DNA of 64,000 nt from Hofstenia miamia (Eukaryota > Xenacoelomorpha > Acoela). A program made the position numbers and the translations under genes. The notes below the pieces were generated by a model. It was not told the DNA's origin. It ran no database searches and worked only from the letters and a program-made list of their open reading frames with translations. Shown here piece by piece: positions 1 through 12,816 of the stretch; positions within the stretch are counted from its first letter, which is position 1, and the number at the start of each line of letters is the position of its first letter. The DNA is taken from positions 1,262,312 through 1,326,311 of the forward strand of contig SCFE01000118.1 of the NCBI GenBank assembly GCA_004352715.1. Direction: 5' to 3'.

Positions 1-445
1 NNNNNNNNNNNNNNNNNNNNNNNNNNNNNNNNNNNNNNNNNNNNNNNNNNNNNNNNNNNNNNNNNNNNNNNNNNNNNNNNNNNNNNNNNNNNNNNNNNNN
101 NNNNNNNNNNNNNNNNNNNNNNNNNNNNNNNNNNNNNNNNNNNNNNNNNNNNNNNNNNNNNNNNNNNNNNNNNNNNNNNNNNNNNNNNNNNNNNNNNNNN
201 NNNNNNNNNNNNNNNNNNNNNNNNNNNNNNNNNNNNNNNNNNNNNNNNNNNNNNNNNNNNNNNNNNNNNNNNNNNNNNNNNNNNNNNNNNNNNNNNNNNN
301 NNNNNNNNNNNNNNNNNNNNNNNNNNNNNNNNNNNNNNNNNNNNNNNNNNNNNNNNNNNNNNNNNNNNNNNNNNNNNNNNNNNNNNNNNNNNNNNNNNNN
401 NNNNNNNNNNNNNNNNNNNNNNNNNNNNNNNNNNNNNNNNNNNNN
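1..445. other. Assembly gap (N) at left edge
   Basis: Unsequenced bases. The known sequence resumes at the microsatellite tail of the LINE relic described next. Confidence 0.99.
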
Positions 446-458
446 AGAAATGAAATAA

Positions 459-494
459 TAATAATAATAATAATAGTAATAATAATAATAATAA
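459..494. repeat. (AAT)n microsatellite, LINE 3' tail
   Basis: Trinucleotide AAT run with one interruption. It sits at the 3' end of the minus-strand LINE, just after an AATAAA-like signal (seen on the minus strand). Confidence 0.85.
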
Positions 495-980
495 ATCGCT
501 TTATTTCCTGTACACAATACATACACAATAGTACAAAAGCGTAAAAAAGAAAAAATCAATAATTGTAACTATAAATATATCAGCATCGCTCACGTTACTA
601 TTTTACAAAAAATCTTGTAACTCTCCTGTACACATAAATTTGCATACCTTAAGCACAAATGAGTTCTTGTATAAATCAATTCTGGCGTATGGCAATCTTT
701 CCTTCTGCCTGGTGTTTACATTACTATGACTGTCGTTACATAGAGGATTTGAGGGATCAGTTTGAATTCTTTTACAAGTTTTGATGAACTGATTTTTATA
801 TGCTGTATTAACCATTTCGATGAGGTAGACTTTTTCTATTCTAGCTAACATGGAAAATTATCGAATCCGGCTTCTTAGCTTGTTCCTTAATTTCAAATTC
901 AATCGTGGAAACCAAACTTCAGCAGAATAGAGATAATGACACACAATATATGTACGAACAATCCATTTTTTAGTGTTAGC

Positions 981-1286
981 TAGAACTGAATGCGGTGAAT
1001 TTTTTCTTAACCGGTTAACCGTTTAACTGATCAAAAAATATATACCAAAATGTCCATACTTTCTGCTAAAACATTTTCCACTAAAACGTTTATTGCCACT
1101 TATATTTTATTCAAATGTAAAAACAAGATTGCCTGTGCAGTATCCGGCTTGAGTGAAATTCGGCGATCTGTGAATATTCCCCCAAAATAACAAAAAGATC
1201 ATTCCGTAATTGGTTAACCGGTTAAAAATTTTTTAACTGGGTAAATTTAATTAACCGGTTATAACCGGTTAACCGCGTTCGCTCTA
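981..1286. mobile_element. hAT-type MITE with AACCGGTT subterminal sites, nested in LINE
   Basis: The ends are imperfect inverted repeats: left TAGAACTGAATGCGG, right (reverse complement) TAGAGCGAACGCGG. The flanks are an 8-bp duplication, GTGTTAGC (973-980) and GTGTTAGG (1287-1294), 7 of 8 identical; 8-bp duplications are typical of hAT transposons. Removing the element rejoins the LINE coding sequence, so it inserted after the LINE. The element contains four AACCGGTT octamers, clustered near both ends. It has no coding capacity; mobilisation would have required a transposase in trans. Confidence 0.75.
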
Positions 1287-2216
1287 GTGTTAGGGTCCAT
1301 AAATTAAACAAAACATGATAAATTACAAATAATATGATAAATGTTGCATATATTCTTTCCAGCTTAAGTTTTCATCAATTTCTACTCCTAAGTATTAAAT
1401 TATTCTACAAGTAGGTACCCTACTACCATCTACTTTAATTTTGCTATTTATCTTTTAGCCCATGTTGGTAGAAATTGATTTCCTTTGATTTCTTCGAATT
1501 TATATGTAAGTTCTTTCTGCTAGATATTATCTCGATTCGTTCAATTCCACTTTTGTACAACTGGTAATCTGAGTGACTAGAGTAACCTTTTGTAATTATA
1601 TGCAATAACCGCGTATCATCTGAGTATTTGGAACCCCATTCCATCTTAATGTTGTATCGAAATCTCCTTAGTCATTTCAGAAAAAAGAGGGCCACTCATT
1701 GGTCCTCCTTGCGGCAAGCCAATTTTCACATCTATGAAATCACTATAATGTCAATTGCTGAATTTAAGTGTTTGTCTCCAATTGGTCATGTAGTCTCTTG
1801 CCCACAATGACAGCCAAGGTGATTCATGTTATATTTGATTTAATAAATCGACTTGTAAAACTGCATTAAATGCAGAGGAGAAATCTAGAAACAGACCTTT
1901 AACAATACTAGTTTCCTTGGAGTCAAGATTCTGAGCAATGAAGTTGATGGTGGTAAGCAATGCATCCGTCGTCGATCGTCACAATTTATAAGCAAAGTGA
2001 CTATGATCAACGATAGACGTAGAGAGGTATGTATACATAATTGCAAAAGGGTTATGCATTTGTGTTAATATTTTAGACATATGCATAAAGTCATATACTT
2101 TATAAAACTATTAATTCATTTTTACTTTTTAATATGTTTCATATGTGTTTATTTTTAAACGTGCTTATATATATATTGGTCATAGATCAAGGCTTATAAA
2201 ACCATTAAAAAGGTAC

Positions 2217-2331
2217 ATTTTGACCCAACTTTAGATTGCTTCAATCACATTAAATATTCAATAGAACTTGGGCTGATGTGATCAAAATTTTTAGTGGAAT
2301 TTTGGGTTGCATCGGGTTGGGTCAACATATC
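2217..2331. repeat. Short inverted repeat with TTGACCCAAC ends
   Basis: TTGACCCAAC near 2220 and its reverse complement near 2322 bracket about 100 bp. This resembles the terminal parts of a small DNA element, but no target-site duplication is clear. Confidence 0.3.
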
Positions 2332-5300
2332 TTGAACTATTTACGGAATTGGTTTCATCAGGGCTTTCATTGGTGTGAAAGGCTGCAAATATAGCCGAGC
2401 ATATATACATGGCACTGTCTAACCGTTCGAATACACCGAAGGATAAAAAATATGTATAAAGATATGTACAATAACAAAAGATTATTCAACAGGTTAAGGC
2501 AGTGCCGTGAAGGAATAGTTCATGGAGTTTCGCCTACATGTATATTCTAGTATGAGACTTGGTAGTTAGTAGTACTCAATATTGTTAAATCTACTTATTG
2601 GTAGTCCAAATTTAGAAGAAGTTCTTTAATGCATAGAAAATCATACATGGTTTTGAAGGGGTGCACAGTCAAACCTTGGGGATGCCAAGGACTGCAGTCA
2701 TGACGCTGATTGTCATAAAACTGATTTCTGTAGTAATAAACAGTCACTTTCTAAATAAATATTATACATTTAATATTTTAGAAATTATTAATCAAATATA
2801 TTCCTGGCAGAAATTGATCTCAAATTCAGCAAACAAATGATATGTATGTACATTTCATATAGACAAGGAACAATTTGGAAATTCGTTTAATTTACAGCAA
2901 CCAAACCAGTATACGTTTTGCCTAAAATCGGAAACTCATTGGTTTCATTAAAATTTATGTTAATGAGAATAAGCAAAATTTATTACTATTGCACTCGTTT
3001 TTAAATCAATTTTTGTATGATCGGAGTTAAGGTAATTATAAATAAGGTTGCTATACTTTACTGTATGTCAAACAATGTCACATTTATGAGGGAAACCAGA
3101 AATTATCGCCTCTTAAAATTTATTGGCAGAAATGCAATTGCAGTGGTTTGTGAGTAATTGCATTACCAACCGTTCACAGAAAAGTACACGTTACTGTTTT
3201 ACATATTCTATGTAGATAAGAGCAACAACTAAAATGTATTCCTGAGTGATTCTAGATTATTAAAATGATCAATGCTTGCTACTACATGTAATTACTGTAA
3301 ATAAGAAACCTTCAAAAACAGCTTTTTTCCGATAATCCTTCTTAAATATAGTTCAGTATCTGAATGCCGACATCCCATTTGTCTTAAATCCCAAATGTGT
3401 CCTAAGCTTTACAGATTTTACTATTTTCTCCTAATTTGCATTAGAAGTTCCTAATTAATCCTAATTTTTATATTCTTTGATGCATAGGACATTCCTTTTT
3501 TTAAATTTAAATAGAAATGAAAGGATTTAAATTTTTTTAGAGAGTTCCTTTGGAGATAACTTTTCTTTTAGTTCTTTACTAGATTCTTTATTTTTATTGG
3601 TGGTTATAATGACAGATTCTCTAAGAATTCTCCTTTCCCACAGATGACAGATAATTTTACTTTAGTTTTACTAGGTTCAGTATTCGTGTGTTCAAACTTG
3701 TCCAAATAAACATCGAATTGTCGTAAAAAGTCTAGTCATAATCCAAAGAAGTGTGCCCAAATCTGTCATGTTCTTTTCCGAAAACATTTCCCAATATTGT
3801 AATATATTTAGCAAATTAATAAGTGGGGGTTTGGAAGTATCTCATCAACATTTGAAAAAACACTTCTTAAGTACACTTTTTAAAATTATTTGTATGCATT
3901 GTTCTTTCAACAAATGCCCATACTAAAAAATATTAAAACTCACAACTTTAAGAACTTTGAACATGTTGATTCTTGCTAGAACACTAGAGTCAATAACATT
4001 TGTGAGGATTTCAAAAGACGCATAATGAAAAAAACAGAAAAAATATAACATTGAAAAATTTAGATTCATTACCAACATAATTCACCTTAGACAGACTGAA
4101 ATTTTTTTAATAGGACAAACCGTTTTCCACATTTGCAAATAATTGTATGTCGTGAAACATAGATATGTACATTGGGAACATGCTTTAGTGCAATGTTGAA
4201 GATTTCTATTAAAACGTAATGCCTTGGCTGAAGTAGTTGAAAAGATTAAGATTTTTTTTGAAAATTTCGAATATTTGAAAAAAATTTAAATTCTTTCCAT
4301 GTTTAAAGCTCAGGTAATTATTAGGCTTCGAGCCAATGGAAGCAACAAAGAACTTTTACTACTTCTTGATGTGTGCATAGATCTTTCAAAACTATTGAGG
4401 TTGGCAGTGCGAAAAGTCAGAGTTTTTGAGATATGCGCATTTAAGTTTTTTTCAAAAACAATGTATAATTTTAATGCCTAGCTTATTTAAGGTTAAAGAT
4501 GTTATTGCTTCTGGTTAATACGTTCTCAAATGAAATTTTAGCAACTAGTTTATCGTTAGAGAACTAAATTATGTATTGAAAACATTGGCCACATTCAGTG
4601 CTGATAACGAGACCAGAAAAATTCTACAACCCAACCAGAAATGGAAGTGAAAAAGTTCCCAGCCCATCTATTTCAAATTTCCAGCTCATTTTAAGGCCAT
4701 CTTTAAAAAGTGAAATGTAGACCATCTTCTAAAGAATAATGGATACCATTTTACAGCAAAAGATGATTTTTTTCTAATCTAAAGTAAGTCTTCCCAATCC
4801 ACTTCTCTATTATACCATTGGTGTCATTCAGAACTAGCATCTTGATGGTAGCATAATTTATTTGGGCAATGAGATTATTTTAACTTTGTCAAAAATTAAT
4901 GAACCAAAAAACACTGAAAACAGGCTGTGATTTGCAAAATAATAAAATAGTGATGAAAATTTTTTATAAAAAATGGCAGAATTGAATAAAAAGTGCGAAC
5001 GAAAAATATAAAAATGGCAGTAGCATACATACTTGAATTTATTTTTTAATAGTGCCTCCAAGTAATTCAATATTTCAGTTCTTCACTTTCGTATGCAAGT
5101 ATGTCTTTTACTGTAAGTTTTAAGCAAATTTCACTTTAAATGTCAAAAATATTTTTATTGGATCAGTTTACCTTATCAAAGATTTTAAATCAAAATATCC
5201 AAGCAATATAGAACTAAAGCTAAGATGTAATGTATATATATTTTTTTTCCTAAAAGGCCGACAACGCCCACTGTTTCTAAAAGCATTGCAATAATATGTC

Positions 5301-6796
5301 TTTCATATGAAAAATTTTCGGGAAATTATTGATCAACAATAGAAAGCAATTGCTTAGATTATCGGAGCAAAAATACGTAGAAATTTTAGCACGAAATTGT
5401 CAAGGCCATTTTGACCCATGACATTTCGGCTCATTCCCAGCCCATCCATTCCATCTTGAACCCAACCTATTTACTGATTTTAAATACCCGATTTCCTTAT
5501 TTTTTTCAAATATAAGTTTATTTCTTAATACTCAAAGCAAATGTGGACCAAATTCTATAGTTTTCCATGGGAATTATATAAAAAAAGGCTCTTACTTAAC
5601 TATTTGTTGTGATTGCTATCAATTCCAGTGTAAGCTATTTAATATAAAGTATTCATCAACTTTTAATGTTTCTTTACATGACCCTCTTCAAATTTTGCTC
5701 TATTAACTTCAAACTTTCTCTATCTACCAATATTGTGAGAATATTATTCGCCAAATGTTACCATCCAATCGGCTCTACTCGTTTCCAATTCGTACCACAA
5801 TATCAAAAGTCAGTCAATATCGTCCCGCAGGATGCTATAATGTGTAACTTATTTGCAGAAATCTGTCTGCATCCTGTGCTATTAACTAATTTATGAACTA
5901 GCATTACCGAATGTATCTCATAAATTTAAATAATGGCAGATGTTTAGCAGAATTTCTTATTGGCTTTCGACTTTATAAACTAATTATTCAAATCAAATAT
6001 GTTTTTATTCATAGAGAACTAAATAATTTAATTTTTTTAAAAATTGGGTGAAATTGCATTTGAGTAAACTAATTTAAATATTTTTTCGTAGACCAATGTT
6101 AAAGCCTATTTTTAGTAATATTTGATTCATGTTTTAAACTAAGAAGCATATGCCTCTTTTTACTATTCAGTGCAAAATTTTATTAATTATTAAATCAATA
6201 CACCCTCTTAAAATCAGGATTAGTCAATTGACTTTTTTTCATTAATTTCAGAATGAAGTTACCAAGTGGCATTTTTAATGTGCATCAATTTTGCATATAA
6301 TAAATTTTTACCATAAAATTCATTTTTTTTAATTGCATAGCAGAAAATTTTGGTTTCCATCAACATTTCAGTTTGATTTACTTAAACTGAAAACACGATT
6401 TTCCAAATATTTTAATATATATTATCGTGTTATTATTAGTAACATTGAATTAAAAATTTTTAATAGACGAAGTTTAAAATATCGCAACTCAAACTATTTA
6501 TTTTGATAGAACCTTTGAAGTTTATTCCTCAATTTATTCGAAAGCAGCAACAATTGGATGATATTTAACGAAGGAAATTAGACGTAATCTTTTGTCTGAC
6601 GTCGTATTGTACTATTTTTATTGCGACTGAATTTCACTAAGTTTCTTTCTTAAATTAGGTTATGTTTCTACATGACCTAACTTAACCTAAAATGGGATTC
6701 ACATTGGTTTTCCAGTTTATTGCATATGGTATACGAAGTATTGGTACATATTGGATGCCCGCTGAGAACTAAGGTTTTCAGAATTTTTTCAGATGT
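2332..6796. other. Non-coding stretch, no gene recognised
   Basis: AT-rich sequence with only short, compositionally random open frames. Small CCCAACC- and CCCAGCCC-bearing patches at about 4620-4690 and 5410-5470 look like transposon debris. I see no convincing exon. Confidence 0.6.
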
Positions 6797-7022
6797 GAAT
6801 TATTTCAACTACAAGCCTTGTTTAAAGAAAAAAATTCATTTGGCTTGTAAGCAGTTGAAATTTACTAAATTTCTTGTGTGTGCATCACATCTAGAATTAG
6901 CTTTATATTCTGGGCTCAAATTTTACAAAGAGAACACCTGATCGTTTGTTCTTTGAAGCTACGTATCTAGATGGTGTGAAAGTTTATTTGTTTATACGGT
7001 CATTGTAAAATTCGTAATCAGT
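6797..7022. repeat. 226-bp segment duplicated across gap, copy 1
   Basis: This sequence recurs, apparently without change, at 7044-7269 directly after a 21-N gap. The arrangement is typical of two contigs whose overlapping ends were not merged. Confidence 0.9.
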
Positions 7023-7043
7023 NNNNNNNNNNNNNNNNNNNNN
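7023..7043. other. Assembly gap, 21 N
   Basis: Flanked by the 226-bp direct duplication on both sides; the true gap length is probably negative (an overlap). Confidence 0.95.
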
Positions 7044-7269
7044 GAATTATTTCAACTACAAGCCTTGTTTAAAGAAAAAAATTCATTTGGCTTGTAAGCA
7101 GTTGAAATTTACTAAATTTCTTGTGTGTGCATCACATCTAGAATTAGCTTTATATTCTGGGCTCAAATTTTACAAAGAGAACACCTGATCGTTTGTTCTT
7201 TGAAGCTACGTATCTAGATGGTGTGAAAGTTTATTTGTTTATACGGTCATTGTAAAATTCGTAATCAGT
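7044..7269. repeat. 226-bp segment duplicated across gap, copy 2
   Basis: Same sequence as 6797-7022. From 7270 the sequence is new. Confidence 0.9.
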
Positions 7270-9490
7270 TTTACACAATATAAGTTTGTGTTGCACAGAT
7301 TCAACTAAGTAATACAATCATTAACGGATTAATACATTTACTATAATGATTAAATATTTTGCAAAATGCCTTGTGAAATACCGAAGCAATTAAAATTAAT
7401 ATTTCACTCCAATTTTATAACTCGCCCTATTCTCAAATAAAAATTTCTTAAGAAAACCCAGCCAGTAGTCAAATATTCTGCCATCAAGCATTAATCCAAC
7501 GATTCCAAAGGTAGTCTTTGGTGACGGATTAATTTACCTTTCAACGGAATTTCAAAGTAACGCAAGATTATTTTTTTTAGAATTTAGATGAATGTACATA
7601 GAAATTATAAGAATACTTATTTTTAATGAATTTCAATTCAATTTTTGAAGAGTTCTGCTAACCTTAGTGAATGATACAAGTTAAATGTTTCAGACAATGT
7701 ATCATATTCAGAAAATCTTTAAAAATTTGCCCATATTTTGATGTATAGTACGATTTGACGAAATGATTAGAACTATTCAGGGTTGAAATTTGTTTTACTA
7801 AATAATTCAGTCATTAAATTAAAATGTCCCAACTTGCTCGTAGCATAATTTACTTGAGTAATGAGATTACTTTAACTCTGTCAAAAATTGATGAACCAAA
7901 AAACATTAAATCACGGAATCAACATTGCGATTTGCAAAATTATAAAAAAAAATTGAATGAAAATGTCATATTTAGATAAGAAAAGTGCTCCTAAAAAAAC
8001 AATACAAATTTTTTGTGACAGTAGGTCAAGCTCTATTACCTGCAAAACAAAATAAGCTATGTAGAAAAAGTTGTTTAATGAAGTTGATTTCTCAAGTGAA
8101 CTTGTAAATATCTGAAGATATGCGGTTAATACGCGCATGAACGTTAAAATAACGTTTTTCGACTGGATTGTAGAGAAGTCGATTTAATAATTCCTATAAT
8201 CTATTTAGGTTTTCTGAAGCACGGTTTTCGAATTTTGCAATATTTTCTAAATGTTAAAATCTGAATAGTGTGCAAATTAAACCCAGATGTTCAATAATTT
8301 TTGAATTTGGACTAATCCTTCACGTATTTTTACTACTAGTTTTCAACTTAGTACAACACATTATATGTTGAAGTAGAACTCCATGCATTCATATTTTGGA
8401 ACTCATTTTTTTGCAGGCATCTAATCTTACATCTCATAGAATTTTTTGAATTTTTGAAGAATGATGATGCATAATTTTTTCCAGACTACAACCAACATTT
8501 AGCAAGTCTTGGTTTCCACATTACAGAAACCTTAGGAGAAAATGATAACTTTCTTACCCATATATCATCAAATGGAGAGCAGTTACAAATTTTTTTAACT
8601 TTTTAATGAAGTTCTTAGAGGAATCACAGTTTAGTAACGCCTTTCTAACCAAATTATCGTATCATCTTTGCGAAATCAATCATTAATCTAAAATGCAAAT
8701 GGTCAATAGGGATATACATGTGTATGATCATGTACATATATGTGCTTTAATAGATTTGATTGCACATTTATATAAATTCTAAATCTTAAATTGCAAATTT
8801 CCGCTATGATGTTAAACATTTGGAGTGTTTGAATTTACTGACGAAAATGAAAGTAATTTAAATTTGTGCAAGATTTGTGCTCAATAAATATTGATAATAT
8901 AGGAATAAATTTGTCGCTTGACAAATTGGAAGTCATTTATGATTAATTTAATAATAATAATGCATTGACATAGAAATGATGCAATTAGATTCATTCTAGA
9001 TTTAATCAAATTTGGGGAAGAAAAGATTTGTTGATTAATAGTTAATGCCATACTTAAAATTAAACACATTTTCCATCTGTTATGTGCACGTAGGCAGCAA
9101 ATAAATGAAACACACTCATAATTTATTATTAGTTATAGTGTTATACGCTTGTGATCTTCTATTAAATATTCCGTTAAATGACACAATGAATAGTTCATAG
9201 AGTGTGTTCAATGCAGCTGCACCTTATAGTTTAACATTATTCCCTTCTTTGCACTTGTAAGCTGGAAGACCCCTCACACTAATATAGTAGTAGAACTAAA
9301 TCGATGTATACAAAATTTTCATGTGTATTCTGAAAAAAAGAATTAATATCATTGATTAAGTTGATGCAATACTCTTTCCATTAATAGCTTCAATTAAGCA
9401 ATTTCAATATTTACCTAAATAGTCGTCGTCCAAAAGTCAACAGCTTTGTAGGTCGGTTTTTTAAATATAGGCATTTTATGTGCGCATTCT
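7270..9490. other. Non-coding stretch, no gene recognised
   Basis: AT-rich sequence. Only short open frames of low-complexity composition on either strand; no motif, splice-bounded exon or transposon end was recognised. Confidence 0.6.
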
Positions 9491-9749
9491 TCGAAAATAC
9501 ATTAAGAATTAAAATAAAACTTAATTATATATATATATATATATATATACACCGAGATCACAGAATCTATTTATGCTAAGAAGAAACATAATTTCAATTC
9601 CAAATGTCATCAAACTCTCCACTATTTATTTATTTTGATTATTTGAATAATTTGTAATATATACTTACCACAAATTACTATTAGCTTAGCAGATGGTGGT
9701 AAAGTAAGTATTGAAGGTATTGTCCACATTGTTATTTTCGCTGTTGTTT

Positions 9750-9786
<37 letters not shown>

Positions 9787-10822
9787 TTCAAATTTCTTGT
9801 GTAAGGCATGGAAAAATTGTTACTCTTGCTTTGATACAAAAAATGTGCTTATTATGATCAGATTTTTATTTTCAAAGTTATTATCATTCTATAGATTCAT
9901 TATTTTGATTTGGGAAATTTATATAGAGGAATTCAAAATCAAAATCTAATGAGTTATTAACATAGATGTTATCTCACAATATTCTTTGTGAAAAATACGT
10001 GGCATAAAATACCGGTACTTGTTCTGAATTTGCTATGCAAATAATTTTCCTCAACTTAACCTAGAACTACCAATTGCGTATATGTAGGACAAATTTAAAT
10101 AACGTCATAGTAACATCAATTCCCCTGCTATTTACAAAAAATTAATTTTTTATACACTGTGAAGTAATAACTCTCGCAATACTTAAAATAGTTATGTTCG
10201 GATGGAATTCATGCATACCAATAATTTAGTAACTAATCACAGAATGTTAGAGCATTATGTTTCATTTCCACCTTATTATAAAATGTTTCTATTTCATTAT
10301 ATTTATGTTTTGTTTTTTGAGATCATAGTTTATGTAAACGAGACTGATGTGATAACAAATTGTTTCATTTCTTAGGGAAAAAATCAACTATTCTACATGT
10401 AGATTAGCAAAAAACAATAGAAATGTAGAAATATAAAATTTTTGTATTCATTAAATTTGTGGGTGAAAAAACTTATACAACGACAATCCTGTGCATTACA
10501 GATATACTTGCAGAATTCTGTTCACTACAATGCGAAAAAAATATACATGTACTATGTACATACATAAATTTAGACATTAAGATTTACATGTTACTAAGCA
10601 CAACAGTCTTTGTTATGACATTGAATATCCAAAATTCAAAATTGGCTACTTTGCTTCCGTTGAATGATTCAGATTTTTTTTGAGAAAGTAGCGAAGATTG
10701 AATGAGTGCGACTTTCAAATGATCAAGTTTATGGACATTGGATTTGATGTGGTAGACCTTCGGCAGAATATCCTCATAGATCCCCTGGTCGAACAATTTT
10801 TTCTTATTGGACTATATACGGG
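9491..10822. repeat. 1.33-kb direct duplication, copy 1
   Basis: Starts at TTCGAAAATACATTAAG and ends at ACTATATACGGG just before a single N. Copy 2 follows immediately with only scattered substitutions and differences in (AT)n length. It includes (AT)n runs at 9526-9550 and 9752-9785. A minus-strand open frame at 10584-10796 is kept in both copies, but the few differences there change amino acids, so there is no sign of constraint. Confidence 0.9.
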
Positions 10823-10823
10823 N
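10823..10823. other. Single-N contig join
   Basis: One ambiguous base sits exactly between the two copies of the 1.33-kb duplication. Confidence 0.9.
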
Positions 10824-11082
10824 TTCGAAAATACACTAAGCATTAAAATCAGACTTCATTATTCTAATCTAAACACAAATTCACCGAGATCACAGAATCT
10901 ATTTTTACTAAGAAGAAACATATTTTCAATTCCAAATGTCATCAAACTCTCCACTATTTATTTATTTTGATTATTTGAATAATTTGTAATATATACTTTT
11001 CCACAAATTACTATTAGCTTAGCAGATGGTGGTAAAGTAAGTATTGAAGGTATTGTCCACATTGTTATTTTCGCTGTTGTTT

Positions 11083-11123
<41 letters not shown>

Positions 11124-12154
11124 AATTTCTTGTGTAAGGCATGGAAAAATTGTTACTCTTGCTTTGATACAAAAAATGTGCTTATTATGATCAGATTTTT
11201 ATTTTCAAAGTTATTATCATTCTATAGATTCATTATTTTGATTTGGGAAATTTATATAGAGGAATTCAAAATCAAAATCTAATGAGTTATTAACATAGAT
11301 GTTATCTCACAATATTCTTTGTGAAAAATACGTGGCATAAAATACCGGTACTTGTTCTGAATTTGCTATGCAAATAATTTTCCTCAACTTAACCTAGAAC
11401 TACCAATTGCGTATATGTAGGACAAATTTAAATAACGTCATAGTAACATCAATTCCCCTGCTATTTACAAAAAATTAATTTTTTATACACTGTGAAGTAA
11501 TAACTCTCGCAATACTTAAAATAGTTATGTTCGGATGGAATTCATGCATACCAATAATTTAGTAACTAACCACAGAATGTTAGAGCATTATGTTTCATTT
11601 CCACCTTATTATAAAATGTTTCTATTTCATTATATTTATGTTTTGCTTTTTGAGATCATAGTTTATGTAAACGAGACTGATGTGATAACAAATTGTTTCA
11701 TTTCTTAGGGAAAAAATCAACTATTCTACATGTAGATTAGCAAAAAACAATAGAAATGTAGAAATATAAAATTTTTGTATTCATTAAATTTGTGGGTGAA
11801 AAAACTTATACAACGACAATCCTTTGCATTACAGATATACTTGCAGAATACTGTTAACTACAATGCGAAAAAAATATACATGTACTATGTACATACATAA
11901 ATTTAGACATTAAGATTTACATGTTACTAAGCACAACAGTCTTTGTTATGACATTGAATATCCAAAATTCAAAATTGGCTACTTTGCTTCCGTTGAATGA
12001 TTCAGATTTTTTTTGAGAAAGTAGCGAAGATTGAATGATTGCGACTTTCAAATGATCAAGTTTATTGACATTGGATTTGATGTGGTAGATCTTCGGCAGA
12101 ATATCCTCATAGATCCCCTGGTCGAACAATTTTTTCTTATTGGACTATATACGG
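10824..12154. repeat. 1.33-kb direct duplication, copy 2
   Basis: Matches 9491-10822 from TTCGAAAATACACTAAG through ACTATATACGGG; from 12155 the sequence is unique. It contains an (AT)n run at 11086-11121. It differs from copy 1 at its start, where copy 1 has an (AT)n run and copy 2 has a unique sequence of similar length, and at a few single bases. Confidence 0.9.
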
Positions 12155-12816
12155 GATTAAGTGTATTGACTTTCAATTGGCAACCTTGACCATTGGAAAA
12201 ACAATAAAAATCGAATTAAACCAAGTTTCTATTGAATACTTTAAAAGCAATATTGAACATTTTAGCAACTTTGTGAGTAGTTCTGACAGAATGCTGGTTA
12301 TGTTGAATAAATTTGTTCTTACGACGATAGCTGTTCAAATTGCTTAATTGTTTTCTAATAATATCATTTTATTGTGGCATAGGCCTGAATCAGACTGTGT
12401 TAAAACAATGTTTTCTGCTCAAGATTATCATATTCCATTGTTTTATAAGCAATTTGTTTGCGTTCGCTCTCTTATGCGCCTGGAATGAGATTTCGATTAC
12501 GGCGAAACATGTTTTAGAAAAAACTATTCACAAGTATGTGCATGCCTTTTGGGTTTGTGAAATATAAGCGGAACCCCACCGATCCTACTCACCCCGTAGG
12601 CCTAATAAGTGGAAATATTCAATCTTGCGAGTTTTGCATGTATTTCCCGAGCTACATGTATTCTATAATAAGCCTAAAGCTACCAGCAAACTTTAAGTTG
12701 TATAACGACTGAAACGGCTTTTGTTTTTACATTATTTAAAACAACATATTTTGATATGAGACCTCTTTCCTGTGAATACACAATATCAATATATATATAT
12801 ATACTCTATATATTTA
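12155..12816. other. Non-coding stretch, no gene recognised
   Basis: Unique AT-rich sequence between the duplicated block and the Tc1 relic. No exon was recognised. Confidence 0.5.

Larger units (their letters stand above)
446..2040 (-). mobile_element. LINE (CR1/Jockey-type) 3' portion, reverse-transcriptase relic
   Basis: Read on the minus strand from about 2040 down, this shows ordered non-LTR reverse-transcriptase blocks: RSTTDALL (about 1978-1955), the A-box FLDFSSAFNA with its catalytic Asp (1891-1862), GLPQGGPMSGPLF (about 1722-1684), the catalytic box as YSDD (1626-1615), and YLGVEIDENLSW (about 1394-1359). The C-terminal thumb-like region follows (960-603; AEVWFPRLN, NTRQKERLP). The 3' end carries an (ATT/TAA)n tail at 459-494, as in many LINE families. 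A stop codon just before RSTT, at least one frameshift near 1400 and a MITE inserted at 981-1286 make it dead. No endonuclease is seen: the copy is 5'-truncated. The superfamily assignment is from motif style only; Jockey, CR1 or I-like are all possible. Confidence 0.85.

Noticed and set aside
6657-6695. Telomere-like TTAGG words (TTAGGTTATG...CCTAACTTAACCTAA)
   Set aside because: Not a tandem array; only a few isolated words in AT-rich DNA.
10584-12129. 70-codon minus-strand frame kept in both copies of the 1.33-kb duplication
   Set aside because: The copies are probably alleles; the three differences in the frame all change amino acids, and no family or splice context was recognised.
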